A DNA stretch of 64,000 bases, taken from the NCBI GenBank assembly GCA_019429405.1, contig JAHYIZ010000001.1, positions 108,035-172,034 of the forward strand, read 5' to 3'. Of this stretch, positions 1 through 8,839 are shown piece by piece; the stretch's first letter is position 1, and each line of letters opens with the position of its first letter. A model generated the notes under the pieces. The model did not search any database. It saw only the letters and a list, made by a program, of their open reading frames with translations, and had not been told where the DNA came from. Source of the DNA: Paracoccaceae bacterium. Its GTDB lineage: Bacteria; Pseudomonadota; Alphaproteobacteria; Rhodobacterales; Rhodobacteraceae. Both the position numbers and the translations under genes were made by a program.

Positions 1-474
1 AAAGCCGAGCATGCCGAGCACGGTGAAGAGCGAGGCGGCCACAAACCCCTCCATGCCGGGGCGCAAGATGATCAGCACGCCGGCAAAGCCCGCCGCAATC
101 GCCGCCCAGCGGCGCCAGCCGACCTTTTCGCCAAAAATCAGCGCCGCCCCGGCCACCACCACAAGCGGGGTCGCCTGCAGAATTGCCGAGGCGTTAGACA
201 GCGGCGTCAGCGCGATGGCGAGGGTATAGCCCAGCCTTCCCGCCACCTCGCACACCGACTTGACGAGAATAGGCCATGTGGCGATGGCGGGGTGCAGCAC
301 CCTCTCGCCCCGGCGCAGCGCCAGCGCGATGAAAGCAAGTGTGCCGCCGAGGCCAAAGATCATCAGGATCTCGCCCACCGGCAGGGCCTGCGCCGCGCGC
401 TTGATGAACATGTCTTCAAGCGCGAAGCCGCCCATCGCGGCCACCATCAGCACGCTGCCGCGCAAGTTGCTCAT
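1..474 (-). CDS. EamA/DMT-family permease, C-terminus cut by window edge
   Basis: Membrane transporter of the drug/metabolite superfamily; substrate not predictable. The visible 158 residues begin MSNLRGSVLMVAAMGGFALE and hold about five hydrophobic helices separated by short basic loops, including the typical LTPLSNASAIL-QATPLVV stretch and a GEKVGWRRW loop of the first EamA repeat. The reading frame is open to base 1, so the second EamA repeat lies outside the window. It is divergent from mtnP with about 110 bp between starts. Family assignment is firm; function is not. Confidence 0.85.
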   Translation of the reverse strand, partial: MSNLRGSVLMVAAMGGFALEDMFIKRAAQALPVGEILMIFGLGGTLAFIALALRRGERVLHPAIATWPILVKSVCEVAGRLGYTLAIALTPLSNASAILQATPLVVVAGAALIFGEKVGWRRWAAIAAGFAGVLIILRPGMEGFVAASLFTVLGMLGF

Positions 475-583
475 TGCCGTTCTCCCTGTTGGTGTGAGCG
501 ATAGCGCGCGCGGCGGCAAAGCGCAAACCGCCCCTTTCGCGGCGGCGGCGCGCTGCGTAGGGTGGCGGCAAATGGAGGCACGC

Positions 584-1447
584 ATGCAGCGAATGATCGG
601 CGTTATCGGCGGCTCGGGGGTGTATCAGATCGAGGGGCTGGAGGGGGCAAGCTGGGTGGCGGTGAAAACCCCCTGGGGCAAGCCCTCGGACGAGATATTG
701 GTGGGGCGGCTGGGGGGCGTGCCGATGGCGTTTCTGCCGCGCCACGGGCGCGGGCATGTGCACAGCCCCTCATCGGTGCCCTACCGCGCCAATATTGATG
801 CGATGAAACGGCTGGGGGTGACAGACCTCGTGGCGCTTTCCGCCTGCGGGTCGTTCCGTGAAGAGATGGCGCCGGGCGACTTTGTGATGGTCGATCAGTT
901 CATCGACCGCACCTTCGCACGCGAAAAATCGTTCTTCGGGCCGGGCTGCGTGGCGCATGTCAGTGTGGCGCACCCAACCTGCGCGCGGCTTTCGGCGGCC
1001 TGTGCCGCGGCGGCCGAGGGGGTGAAGCTGCACCGGGGCGGCACTTACCTCGCAATGGAGGGGCCGCAGTTCTCTACCCTCGCCGAGAGCCGCCTCTACC
1101 GCAGTTGGGGCTGCGATGTGATTGGCATGACCGGCATGCCCGAAGCGAAACTCGCCCGCGAGGCCGAGCTTTGCTATGCCTCTGTTGCGATGGTGACCGA
1201 TTACGACTGCTGGCATGAAGGTCACGGTGCGGTCGACGTGGCGCAGGTGGTGGCCACGATGGGCGCCAACGCCGGGCATGCAAGAGCGCTGGTTGCGCGG
1301 CTGCCGGGGATCTTGGGGGCGGCGCGGGGGCCTTGCCCTGAAGGCTGTGACCACGCGCTCGACCACGCGGTGATGACCGCGCCGGGGGCGAGGGATGCAG
1401 ACGTGGTGGCAAGGCTGGATGCGGTGGCGGGGCGGGTATTGAGGTAG
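584..1447 (+). CDS. mtnP: S-methyl-5'-thioadenosine phosphorylase
   Basis: Cytosolic purine nucleoside phosphorylase that splits 5'-methylthioadenosine (a polyamine and acyl-homoserine-lactone by-product) with phosphate into adenine and methylthioribose-1-phosphate. The 287 residues match the family length. Visible motifs are the N-terminal GGSGVY (residues 9-14), RHGRGH (53-58) in the phosphate and ribose pocket, and EGPQFSTLAE. The ATG at 584 is chosen because GGAGG lies 5 nt upstream; the frame runs further 5' but that part overlaps the divergent permease gene. A methylthioinosine or inosine preference cannot be excluded from sequence alone. Adenine released here could be salvaged by the apt product encoded near 13 kb. 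Confidence 0.9.
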   Translation: MQRMIGVIGGSGVYQIEGLEGASWVAVKTPWGKPSDEILVGRLGGVPMAFLPRHGRGHVHSPSSVPYRANIDAMKRLGVTDLVALSACGSFREEMAPGDFVMVDQFIDRTFAREKSFFGPGCVAHVSVAHPTCARLSAACAAAAEGVKLHRGGTYLAMEGPQFSTLAESRLYRSWGCDVIGMTGMPEAKLAREAELCYASVAMVTDYDCWHEGHGAVDVAQVVATMGANAGHARALVARLPGILGAARGPCPEGCDHALDHAVMTAPGARDADVVARLDAVAGRVLR

Positions 1448-1724
1448 GGGCACTCCGTCGCACACACCGGCTGCAAGCCGCCAGCCGCCGCTTGGGCGGG
1501 TTCGGTGCACCCGGAGATTAACTTACCTTCGAATCTCTGCCGACTTCGCGGCACGACCTCCGGTAAGACCAGACCGGAACCATAGCGGGCATGGCGCAAG
1601 CCGCCTGTTTGGCCTTCTTGAAGAACGGATTCCAAGACGGTCCCGAAAGGTGGTCGCCCGCTAACGCGCCCGATATTCACGCAAACCTGCGCTCGCCTGC
1701 CGCACCCTCCCGCAACGCAAAGCT
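1448..1724. other. 277-bp intergenic region of unusual composition
   Basis: Lies between the convergent genes mtnP and tldD. Neither strand carries a credible complete gene, but both have open frames across part of it, and the composition (ACGGATTCC, GCTAACGCGCCCG) looks less third-position GC-biased than its neighbours. No rho-independent terminator is evident. It could be a decayed gene end or a dispersed repeat; I do not recognise it. Confidence 0.4.
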
Positions 1725-3146
1725 TCAGCTCGCCGACCCACCTACCGTCAGCCCGCCGATCAGCAGCGTCGGCTGGCCCACCCCCACCGGCACCCATTGC
1801 CCGGCCTTGCCGCAATTGCCGATGCCGGGGTCGAGTGCGAGGTCGTTGCCGATGGCGCGGATCTGGCGCATTGCGGCGGGGCCATCGCCGATCAGCGTGG
1901 CGCCCTTGACCGGGGCGCCGATGACGCCGTTCTTCACCCGGTAGGCTTCGGTGCACGAAAACACGAACTTGCCGTTGGTGATGTCCACCTGTCCGCCGCC
2001 AAAGCCCACTGCGTAGATGCCGTCTTTCAGGCTGGCGATGATGTCGGCGGGCGCCGCGGTGCCACCCAGCATAATCGTGTTGGTCATGCGCGGCATCGGA
2101 ATATGGGCATGGCTTTCGCGTCGTCCATTGCCGGTGGCTGGCACGCCCATCAGGCGGGCGTTCTGGCGGTCTTGCATATAGCCCACCAGCACGCCATCCT
2201 CGATCAGCACATTGCGCTGCGAGGGTGTGCCCTCGTCATCGACCGTGATTGATCCGCGCCGGTCGGGGATGGTGCCATCATCGACCACCGTCACGCCGCG
2301 CGCTGCCACCTGCTGGCCCATCAGCCCGGCAAAGGCCGAGGTCTGCTTGCGGTTGAAATCACCCTCAAGCCCGTGGCCCACCGCCTCGTGCAGCAGAATT
2401 CCGGGCCAGCCAGAGCCAAGCACGACATCGAAGGCGCCAGCGGGCGCAGGCTCTGCCTCAAGGTTGACGAGCGCAATGCGCAGCGCCTCGCGCGCCACCC
2501 CCTGCCAGTGCGCGGGCGCCATGAGCCCGGCGAGGCCAAAGCGCCCGCCGCCACCCATGCCGCCCGATTCGCGCCGACCGCCATGTTCCACGATCACCGA
2601 GATGTTCAGCCGCGCCATGGGCCGGGTATCTGCGACCAGCCCGCCTTCGGGGCGCAGAATGAACACCTCTTGATGCGAGGCGGCGATGGTGGCCGAAACC
2701 TGCACCACGCGGGCATCAAGGCCGCGGGCAAAGGCGTCAATCTCGCGCAGAAGGTCGATCTTGGCGGCAAAGGGGGCATCGGACATCGGGTCGGCATCGG
2801 TGTATAGCTGGCGGTTCGATCCGCGCGGCGCCGGGGCCATCACGCCGCCGCCGCCCCCCACCGCCAGCCGCGCCGTGGCCACCGCGCGCGCCAGTGCGGG
2901 TTCCGAGATTTCGGTGGAATGGGCATAGCCCGCCACCTCGCCGCGCACCGCCCGCAGGCCAAAGCCTTCGGAGGCATCATAAGAGGCGTTTTTCACCCGG
3001 CCATCATCAAAAACCAGCGCCTCCGACCGCTTGCGTTCAAGGAACAACTCGCCATCCTCGCCGCCCGCCAAAGCTGTCCGCAGCAACGCCAGCGCGCGGC
3101 CCTGATCGATCAGGGTTTCAAAAGGGGCAAAACGGGGGCTTGTCAT
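1725..3146 (-). CDS. tldD: TldD metalloprotease
   Basis: Zinc metallopeptidase subunit of the TldD/TldE (PmbA) pair, which degrades unfolded peptides and matures some modified peptides and the CcdA antitoxin. The 473 residues fit the family (about 475-480). The diagnostic HEXXXH metal motif is present as HEAVGH at residues 253-258, inside LLHEAVGHGLEGDFNR. The ATG at 3146 was chosen over an upstream in-frame ATG because MTSPRFAPFETL matches normal TldD N-termini and the extension would run through the FNR-type palindrome. The partner tldE is not in this window. An FNR-type box ends 16 bp upstream of the start. Confidence 0.93.
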   Translation of the reverse strand: MTSPRFAPFETLIDQGRALALLRTALAGGEDGELFLERKRSEALVFDDGRVKNASYDASEGFGLRAVRGEVAGYAHSTEISEPALARAVATARLAVGGGGGVMAPAPRGSNRQLYTDADPMSDAPFAAKIDLLREIDAFARGLDARVVQVSATIAASHQEVFILRPEGGLVADTRPMARLNISVIVEHGGRRESGGMGGGGRFGLAGLMAPAHWQGVAREALRIALVNLEAEPAPAGAFDVVLGSGWPGILLHEAVGHGLEGDFNRKQTSAFAGLMGQQVAARGVTVVDDGTIPDRRGSITVDDEGTPSQRNVLIEDGVLVGYMQDRQNARLMGVPATGNGRRESHAHIPMPRMTNTIMLGGTAAPADIIASLKDGIYAVGFGGGQVDITNGKFVFSCTEAYRVKNGVIGAPVKGATLIGDGPAAMRQIRAIGNDLALDPGIGNCGKAGQWVPVGVGQPTLLIGGLTVGGSAS

Positions 3147-3161
3147 TGGCAGTCCTTGTCT

Positions 3162-3175
3162 TTGATCTAGATCAA
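3162..3175. promoter_or_regulatory. Perfect FNR/FnrL-type palindrome
   Basis: The sequence TTGATCTAGATCAA is an exact match to the FNR consensus TTGAT-N4-ATCAA. It sits 16-29 bp upstream of the tldD ATG, and about 141-154 bp upstream of the coxB start on the other strand. FnrL is the oxygen-responsive regulator of Rhodobacter relatives, so oxygen control of tldD, coxB or both is a reasonable inference. Its closeness to the tldD start would favour repression of tldD. Confidence 0.75.
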
Positions 3176-3315
3176 AAAAGCGGCGGAATGTCGCAGCTTT
3201 TCCTTGTTCCCGCGCGTCGGATGTGGTTTCAAATGGTCGCATACAACGGAAGCGGGGGCCAGCCCTCCAAATCCGTGGCGGCAGGGAGAGCCGCTTCAGG
3301 GAACGGGACAAAACG

Positions 3316-4176
3316 ATGACATTCGCAAAAATCCGCCTCGGGTTCGGGGCTGCCATGGCCGCAACCCTGTCCGCCGGGGTCGCGCTGGCGCAAGACGGAA
3401 TCACCGGGCTTGCGGTGGTAGGGCGCCCGCATGACGGTGGCATGGGCTTTCAGCCTGCCGCAACCGAACTTGCGCGCGACCAGCAATGGCTTGACGGCAT
3501 GGTGCTTTATATCATCACCGCAATCGTTATCTTTGTGGTGCTGCTGCTGGCATGGTCGATCATTCGCTTCAACCGCCGCGTCAACCCCACCCCCGCGCGC
3601 TTCACGCACAACGCACCGCTGGAGATTACCTGGACCCTCGTGCCTATCCTGATTCTGGTGGCGATCGGTTCGTTCTCGCTGCCGACGCTGTTCAAGCAGC
3701 AGGAAATCCCGGCGGCCGACATTGTGGTGAAGGTTACCGGCTACCAATGGTATTGGGGCTACAGCTACCCCGACGAGGGCGTCAGCTTTGATGCGCTGAT
3801 GCTGGAAAAAGGCGATCTGGCAGACTACGGCTATGACGAGGCCGATTACCTGCTGGCCGCCGACAACGCGCTGGTGGTGCCGGTCGGCAAGATCGTGGTG
3901 CTGCAAATCACCGGCGCCGATGTCATCCATTCCTGGGCGATGCCCGCCTTCGCAATCAAGCAGGACGCAGTGCCGGGGCGCATCGCGCAGGCATGGTTCA
4001 AGGCTGATCTGGAGGGCGTCTATTTCGGCCAGTGTTCCGAACTTTGCGGGCAGGCGCATGCCTACATGCCGATTACCGTAAAAGTGGTCAGCCAAGAGGT
4101 ATATGACACCTGGCTTGCGGCGCAGAAATCGGCATCGGCAGCCCCGATCACGCCACTGCGCGTTGCCTCGAACTGA
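3316..4176 (+). CDS. coxB: Cytochrome c oxidase subunit II (aa3 type)
   Basis: CuA-bearing subunit of the aa3 terminal oxidase; takes electrons from cytochrome c on the periplasmic side. The 286-residue protein has a signal peptide (cleavage expected after AGVALA, about residue 25), two transmembrane helices, and a periplasmic cupredoxin domain. The CuA ligands are visible: H205 (VIHSWAMP) and [12 protein letters not shown] at 240-251 (C240, E242, C244, H248, M251). The ATG at 3316 precedes the signal peptide and follows an AGGGA. First gene of a cluster with ctaB, a small membrane gene, ctaG and coxC; subunit I is not encoded nearby, as is common in Rhodobacteraceae. Confidence 0.96.
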   Translation: MTFAKIRLGFGAAMAATLSAGVALAQDGITGLAVVGRPHDGGMGFQPAATELARDQQWLDGMVLYIITAIVIFVVLLLAWSIIRFNRRVNPTPARFTHNAPLEITWTLVPILILVAIGSFSLPTLFKQQEIPAADIVVKVTGYQWYWGYSYPDEGVSFDALMLEKGDLADYGYDEADYLLAADNALVVPVGKIVVLQITGADVIHSWAMPAFAIKQDAVPGRIAQAWFKADLEGVYFGQCSELCGQAHAYMPITVKVVSQEVYDTWLAAQKSASAAPITPLRVASN

Positions 4177-4183
4177 GCGCGCC

Positions 4184-5116
4184 ATGGCCGACATCAGCAC
4201 ATTCGAGCGCGGCGACGAGGCGCAATTCGGCGATTACGTCGCGCTTTTGAAGCCGCGCGTGATGTCGCTGGTGGTGTTCACCGCGATGGTGGGCCTGCTG
4301 GTCGCGCCGGCGCCGGTGCACCCGTTCGTCGCCTTTACCGCGATCCTGTTCATCGCGCTTGGCGGCGGTGCCTCGGGTGCCCTGAACATGTGGTATGACG
4401 CCGATATCGACGCGGTGATGCGCCGCACGCGTGGCCGCCCGGTGCCCTCGGGTCGCGTTGCGGCGGGCGAGGCGCTGGCGCTAGGGTTGGGGCTTTCGGG
4501 CCTTTCGGTCATGATGCTGTCGCTGGCGGGCAACCTGTTCGCCGGGCTGTTTCTGGCCTTCACGATCTTCTTTTACGCCGTGGTCTACACCGTCTGGCTG
4601 AAACGCCGCACGCCGCAGAACATTGTCATTGGCGGCGCTGCCGGGGCGTTTCCACCGATGATCGGCTGGGCGGTGGCGACCGGCGGCATCAGCCTCGAAT
4701 CGCTGGCCATGTTCGCCATCGTGTTCTTGTGGACGCCGCCGCATTTCTGGTCGCTGGCGCTGTTCATGAAGGAAGATTATTCCAACGCCGGGGTGCCGAT
4801 GCTGACCGTCACCCATGGCCGCCCCGCCACAAGGCGGCACATTCTGGCCTACACGCTGATCCTCGCGCCGGTGGCGCTGGCCACCGCATTTACCGCCATC
4901 GGCGGGCCGCTCTACCTTGCGGTATCGCTGGCGCTCAATGCGGTGTTTATCGCAGGCGCACTGCGGATCTTGCGCCGGTCCGAGCCGCAGGCGGAGGCCG
5001 ATGGTTACCGCACCGAAAAACGCTTTTTCCGCTTCTCGCTTGCCTACCTCTTCGGGCACTTCACCGCACTGTTGGCCGAGGCCGCGCTGCATTCGTTCAA
5101 CCTCGGGGGCTGGTAA
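4184..5116 (+). CDS. ctaB: Heme o synthase (protoheme IX farnesyltransferase)
   Basis: UbiA-superfamily integral membrane prenyltransferase that adds a farnesyl group to heme b to give heme o, the precursor of heme a for the aa3 oxidase. The 310 residues form about eight or nine transmembrane segments. The aspartate-rich prenyl-diphosphate motif NMWYDADIDAVM, followed by RTRGRPVPSG, is intact, and KLKRRTPQN-type loop residues are present as LKRRTPQN. The ATG at 4184 lies 7 bp after the coxB stop, so translation is probably coupled. ctaB and cyoE are names for the same family; the cox context supports ctaB. Confidence 0.95.
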   Translation: MADISTFERGDEAQFGDYVALLKPRVMSLVVFTAMVGLLVAPAPVHPFVAFTAILFIALGGGASGALNMWYDADIDAVMRRTRGRPVPSGRVAAGEALALGLGLSGLSVMMLSLAGNLFAGLFLAFTIFFYAVVYTVWLKRRTPQNIVIGGAAGAFPPMIGWAVATGGISLESLAMFAIVFLWTPPHFWSLALFMKEDYSNAGVPMLTVTHGRPATRRHILAYTLILAPVALATAFTAIGGPLYLAVSLALNAVFIAGALRILRRSEPQAEADGYRTEKRFFRFSLAYLFGHFTALLAEAALHSFNLGGW

Positions 5117-5307
5117 TGGCAATCACGCGCGACCACGAACTGCACACCCGCCGCTTTAGCCGCAACCTCGGGCTGGCGCTGGCGTTGGCGGTATTCGTGG
5201 TGCTGGTGTTCGGGCTGACCATCGCCAAGGTCGGACGCGGCGACAAGATGGAGGCGTTTGACCATCAACCCCGGACCTCGCTTCTGCCAGCGGAGCCGGT
5301 GAAATGA
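5116..5307 (+). CDS. Small single-helix membrane protein of the cox cluster
   Basis: A 63-residue protein beginning MAITRDHELHTRRFSRNLGL, with one transmembrane helix (about residues 18-38) and a short polar tail ending in LLPAEPVK. Its ATG shares a base with the ctaB stop (TAATG) and its stop overlaps the ctaG start (ATGA), so it is tightly embedded in the operon. Genes of this size and position in Rhodobacteraceae are often annotated CoxF or cox accessory protein; I infer a role in oxidase assembly from position alone. The coding potential and exact overlaps make it very likely real. Confidence 0.85.
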   Translation: MAITRDHELHTRRFSRNLGLALALAVFVVLVFGLTIAKVGRGDKMEAFDHQPRTSLLPAEPVK

Positions 5308-5879
5308 GGCTGAACGCTAATACCAGATTGGCGTCCGGCCTTGTGGGCGTGGTGGTCGTCATGGGCGCGCTCGCATGGGCGGCGGTGCCGTTTTACGACT
5401 GGTTCTGCCGCACCACCGGTTATGGCGGCACCACCAACGTGGCAACAAGCGGGTCGGACGTGATCCTGGACGAAACCGTGACCATCCGCTTCGACGCCAG
5501 TCTGGCCAAGGGCATGGAATGGCAGTTCCGCCCGCTGCAAAACGAAATGACCCTGCGCATCGGCGAAACCGGCCTTGCCTTTTATGAAGCCTACAACCCG
5601 ACCAACCGGGTGATTGCGGGCGCCGCCAGCTACAACGTCAGCCCCGACCTCGCAGGCTATTACTTCGACAAGATCGAATGTTTCTGCTTCACCGAGCAGG
5701 TGCTGCAGCCCGGCGAGCGGGTGGAAATGCCGGTCTCGTTCTTCGTCGATCCCGCCCTTGTTGACGACCGCGATGCCGGGCGCATCCGCTACATCACGCT
5801 ATCCTACACATTCTACGAAACCGATCTGCCGCAGGTGCAGGCGCAGGCCGCGCCCCCTGCCCTCACCCCTGTAAACTGA
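5304..5879 (+). CDS. ctaG: Cytochrome c oxidase assembly protein CtaG/Cox11
   Basis: Membrane-anchored copper chaperone that delivers Cu(I) to the CuB centre of subunit I. The 191-residue protein has one N-terminal transmembrane helix (residues about 10-30), then the conserved [16 protein letters not shown], and a periplasmic immunoglobulin-like domain carrying the copper-binding CFCF motif (C126, C128) followed by TEQVLQPGE. Length and motif order match Cox11. Start overlaps the preceding small gene by 4 nt. Confidence 0.95.
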   Translation: MRLNANTRLASGLVGVVVVMGALAWAAVPFYDWFCRTTGYGGTTNVATSGSDVILDETVTIRFDASLAKGMEWQFRPLQNEMTLRIGETGLAFYEAYNPTNRVIAGAASYNVSPDLAGYYFDKIECFCFTEQVLQPGERVEMPVSFFVDPALVDDRDAGRIRYITLSYTFYETDLPQVQAQAAPPALTPVN

Positions 5880-5895
5880 GCAAGCGGAGACCCCG

Positions 5896-6696
5896 ATGGC
5901 GCACGCAAAAAACCACGATTACCACATTCTGCCGCCCTCGATCTGGCCGCTGCTCAGCGCGGTCGCGGCCTTTATCATGCTTTTCGGCGCGGTGCTCTGG
6001 ATGCAGGACATCACCCCGTTCATGTTCTTCGGCGGGCTGGCGCTGGTGCTTTACGGCATGTTCGGCTGGTGGTCGGACGTGGTGGCCGAAGGCAATGGCG
6101 GCGATCACACCCCGGTGGTGCGCATCGGCCTGCGCTACGGCGTGATCCTGTTCATCATGTCGGAAGTGATGTTCTTTTCGGCGTGGTTCTGGAGCTTCTT
6201 CAAGCACGCGATGTATCCGATGGGGCCGCTCAGCCCCGCCGTCGATGGCATCTGGCCGCCTGCGGGCATCGTGCCCTTTGACCCGTGGCACCTGCCGCTG
6301 ATCAACACGCTGATCCTGCTTCTGTCGGGCGTCACTCTGACCTGGGCGCACCACGCGCTGGTGCATGGCCACAACCGCCGCGAAGTCATGCAGGCGCTGG
6401 TGCTGACCGTGCTTCTGGGCCTGTCGTTCACCGGGCTGCAAGCCTATGAATACAGCCACGCCGCCTTTGGCCTTTCGGGCAATATCTACGGCGCGGTGTT
6501 CTACATGGCGACCGGGTTTCACGGTGCGCATGTGATCATCGGCACGATCTTCCTGTTCGTCTGTCTCTTGCGGGTGCGGGCCGGACATTTTACCGCCACC
6601 GAACATGTCGGGCTTGAAGCCGCCGCCTGGTATTGGCACTTTGTCGATGTGGTCTGGCTCTTCCTGTTCGCGTCGATCTATATCTGGGGGCGCTAG
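5896..6696 (+). CDS. coxC: Cytochrome c oxidase subunit III
   Basis: Integral membrane subunit III of the aa3 oxidase, which stabilises subunit I and supports proton uptake. The 266 residues contain seven hydrophobic segments and family motifs such as [40 protein letters not shown] and [19 protein letters not shown] lies about 9 nt upstream of the ATG. A strong rho-independent terminator follows, marking the end of the cox operon before SURF1. Confidence 0.97.
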   Translation: MAHAKNHDYHILPPSIWPLLSAVAAFIMLFGAVLWMQDITPFMFFGGLALVLYGMFGWWSDVVAEGNGGDHTPVVRIGLRYGVILFIMSEVMFFSAWFWSFFKHAMYPMGPLSPAVDGIWPPAGIVPFDPWHLPLINTLILLLSGVTLTWAHHALVHGHNRREVMQALVLTVLLGLSFTGLQAYEYSHAAFGLSGNIYGAVFYMATGFHGAHVIIGTIFLFVCLLRVRAGHFTATEHVGLEAAAWYWHFVDVVWLFLFASIYIWGR

Positions 6697-6720
6697 GCCC
6701 CACGCGGTTCCGCCAAGAAG

Positions 6721-6745
6721 GCGCGGGGGTAGCCCCGCGCTTTTT
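6721..6745 (+). terminator. Rho-independent terminator after coxC
   Basis: GCGCGGGG, loop GTAG, CCCCGCGC, then five T. The 8-bp stem is perfect and all G/C. It should end or attenuate the cox transcript; SURF1 starts 17 bp further on and may depend on read-through. Confidence 0.85.
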
Positions 6746-6761
6746 GCATTGAAAGGGCACC

Positions 6762-7436
6762 ATGCGCCGCATCATTTTTCCGCTGATCCTTGGGTTGGGT
6801 GGCGTCGCCATTCTGCTGTCGCTCGGGTTCTGGCAGCTTTCGCGGCTGGAGTGGAAACGCGCGATGCTGGCCGAGATCAGCGCGCAGATCAGCGGCGCGC
6901 CGCAGGCCCTGCCCGCGCCGGGCGCGACCGAGGCGCTGAAATATACGCCCGTCACGGTCGCGGGCAAAACCACCGGGCAAGAGGTGCTGGTGCTGACCGG
7001 CATGCAGGATGTCGGGCCGGGGTATGAGGTCATTGCCGCCTTTGAAACCGCCGACGGGCGCCGCATTCTGGTTGACCGGGGTTTTGTGCCCGATGCCGCG
7101 CGCCGCACGCCGCGCCTGCCGACCGCGCTGGACGTGATCGGCAACCTGCAATGGCCCGCCGAGGCCGACAGCTACACCCCCGCGCCAGACCTTGCCGCTG
7201 GCGTGTGGTTCGCGCGTGATGTGCCTGCCATGGCGGCGCATCTGCAAACCGAACCGCTGCTGGTGGTCGCCGCGCGCATTGCGGGCGATGCGCAGGGCAT
7301 CACCCCGGTGCCAATCGCCATTTCAGGCGTCCGCAATGAGCATCTCAATTACGCGATAACATGGTTTTTGCTGGCTTTGGTGTGGTCGGGGATGACAGTC
7401 TTTCTTCTCTGGCGTATCAGGCGGAAACAATTCTGA
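6762..7436 (+). CDS. SURF1 family cytochrome oxidase assembly protein
   Basis: Assembly factor that helps insert heme a into oxidase subunit I. The 224-residue protein has the two-helix hairpin topology of the family: an N-terminal transmembrane helix (residues about 5-24, ending GFWQLSRLEWK) and a C-terminal one (about 195-215, YAITWFLLALVWSGMTVFLL). Conserved features include GFWQ, the RILVDRGFVP turn and NEHLNYAITWF. AAGGG lies about 6 nt before the ATG. It follows the coxC terminator and precedes thrC by 11 bp. Confidence 0.93.
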   Translation: MRRIIFPLILGLGGVAILLSLGFWQLSRLEWKRAMLAEISAQISGAPQALPAPGATEALKYTPVTVAGKTTGQEVLVLTGMQDVGPGYEVIAAFETADGRRILVDRGFVPDAARRTPRLPTALDVIGNLQWPAEADSYTPAPDLAAGVWFARDVPAMAAHLQTEPLLVVAARIAGDAQGITPVPIAISGVRNEHLNYAITWFLLALVWSGMTVFLLWRIRRKQF

Positions 7437-7447
7437 GGGCAGGCTTC

Positions 7448-8839
7448 ATGCGCTATGTTTCGACCCGCGGGCAGGCGCCCGCGCTGACCTTCGGGCAGGC
7501 GATGCTGACCGGCCTTGCGCGTGACGGCGGGCTTTATGTGCCCGAAACGATCCCGACCCTGAGCCACGACGAAATCACCGGGCTGGCGGGGCTGCCCTAT
7601 GAAGAGGCCGCCTTGCGCGTGATGCGCCCCTTCGTGGCCGAAACCTTTACCGATGCCGAGCTTGAGGGGGCGCTTGCCCGCGCCTACGCAGGCTTCGGCC
7701 ACGCCGCCCGCGCGCCGCTGGTGCAACTTGGCCCCGGCCACCATCTGCTCGAACTGTTCCACGGGCCCACGCTGGCCTTCAAAGACTTTGCGATGCAGGT
7801 GATCGGGCAATTGTTCCAGATCGAGCTGGCGCGCCAAGGCCGCCGCATTACCATTGTCGGCGCGACCTCGGGCGATACCGGATCGGCCGCGATCGAGGCG
7901 TTTCGAGGCCTTGATAATGTCGATGTCTTCATCCTGTTCCCGCATGGCCGCGTCTCAGATGTGCAGCGTCGCCAGATGACCACACCCATTGAAGCAAACG
8001 TGCACGCGCTGGCGATTGACGGCGATTTCGATGATGCGCAGGCGCGGCTGAAAGACATGTTCAACGACCACGCCTTTCGCGATGAGGTGGGGCTGGCGGG
8101 CGTCAACTCGATCAACTGGGGTCGGGTTCTGGCGCAGGTGGTCTATTATTTCACCGCCGCCGTCAGCCTTGGCGCGCCGCACCGGCAGGTCGATTTCACG
8201 GTGCCTACCGGCAATTTCGGCGACATCTTCGCAGGCTATATCGCGCGGGCCATGGGGCTGCCGATCCGGCGGCTGGTGATTGCCACCAACCAGAACGACA
8301 TTCTGCACCGCTGCCTTGCAACCGGGCGTTATGAAACGCGGGGGGTGACGGCTTCGATCAGCCCGTCAATGGACATTCAGGTTTCGTCAAACTTCGAGCG
8401 TGCGCTCTACCTCGCTTACGGGCGCGATGGCGCGGCAGTGGCGCAGCTGATGGACGAGTTGAAAACCGGGGGCGGCTTCACCGTCAGCCAGGGCGCGTTG
8501 CAGGCCTTGCGCGAGATTTACGCCTCGGGCCGCGCGTCCGAAGCCGAGACCGGCGCCACCATCGCCGCCACGCTGGCGAGCGCGGGCGAGCTTTTGTGCC
8601 CGCACAGCGCCGTGGGGGTGAAGGTCGGCACCGAGCATCTCGCCCCCCCGGTGCCGATGGTGACACTCGCCACCGCCCACCCTGCCAAGTTTCCCGATGC
8701 AGTCGAGGCGGCAACCGGCATCAGGCCCGCGCTGCCGCCCCGCATGGCCGAGATTTTCACCCGCCCCGAACGGGTGACGCGGGTGCCCAATGACCTTGCC
8801 GCGTTGATGCGGCTGGTTCGCGAAAGGCGTCGCACTTGA
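7448..8839 (+). CDS. thrC: Threonine synthase
   Basis: PLP-dependent enzyme converting O-phosphohomoserine to threonine. At 463 residues it matches the longer bacterial/fungal thrC class. The N-terminus MRYVSTRGQAP is typical, and the PLP lysine is K112 in GPTLAFKDFAMQ; the phosphate-binding loop GATSGDTGSAA follows. The ATG at 7448 was chosen over an upstream in-frame ATG that lies inside SURF1. The stop overlaps the TTG start of the M16 peptidase gene. The SURF1-thrC-M16 peptidase-GNAT order is common in Rhodobacteraceae. Confidence 0.95.
   Translation: MRYVSTRGQAPALTFGQAMLTGLARDGGLYVPETIPTLSHDEITGLAGLPYEEAALRVMRPFVAETFTDAELEGALARAYAGFGHAARAPLVQLGPGHHLLELFHGPTLAFKDFAMQVIGQLFQIELARQGRRITIVGATSGDTGSAAIEAFRGLDNVDVFILFPHGRVSDVQRRQMTTPIEANVHALAIDGDFDDAQARLKDMFNDHAFRDEVGLAGVNSINWGRVLAQVVYYFTAAVSLGAPHRQVDFTVPTGNFGDIFAGYIARAMGLPIRRLVIATNQNDILHRCLATGRYETRGVTASISPSMDIQVSSNFERALYLAYGRDGAAVAQLMDELKTGGGFTVSQGALQALREIYASGRASEAETGATIAATLASAGELLCPHSAVGVKVGTEHLAPPVPMVTLATAHPAKFPDAVEAATGIRPALPPRMAEIFTRPERVTRVPNDLAALMRLVRERRRT

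Noticed and set aside
770-1510. 246-codon minus-strand frame opposite mtnP
   Set aside because: No family motif, shadow composition, and mtnP on the other strand is unambiguous.
1591-1944. 117-codon plus-strand frame overlapping the tldD 3' end
   Set aside because: Its second half is antisense to conserved tldD sequence and it has no ribosome site; only the intergenic part is odd.
3147-3443. N-terminal extension of TldD by about 99 residues
   Set aside because: It would run through the FNR-type box and the coxB leader, and adds low-complexity residues not found in TldD.
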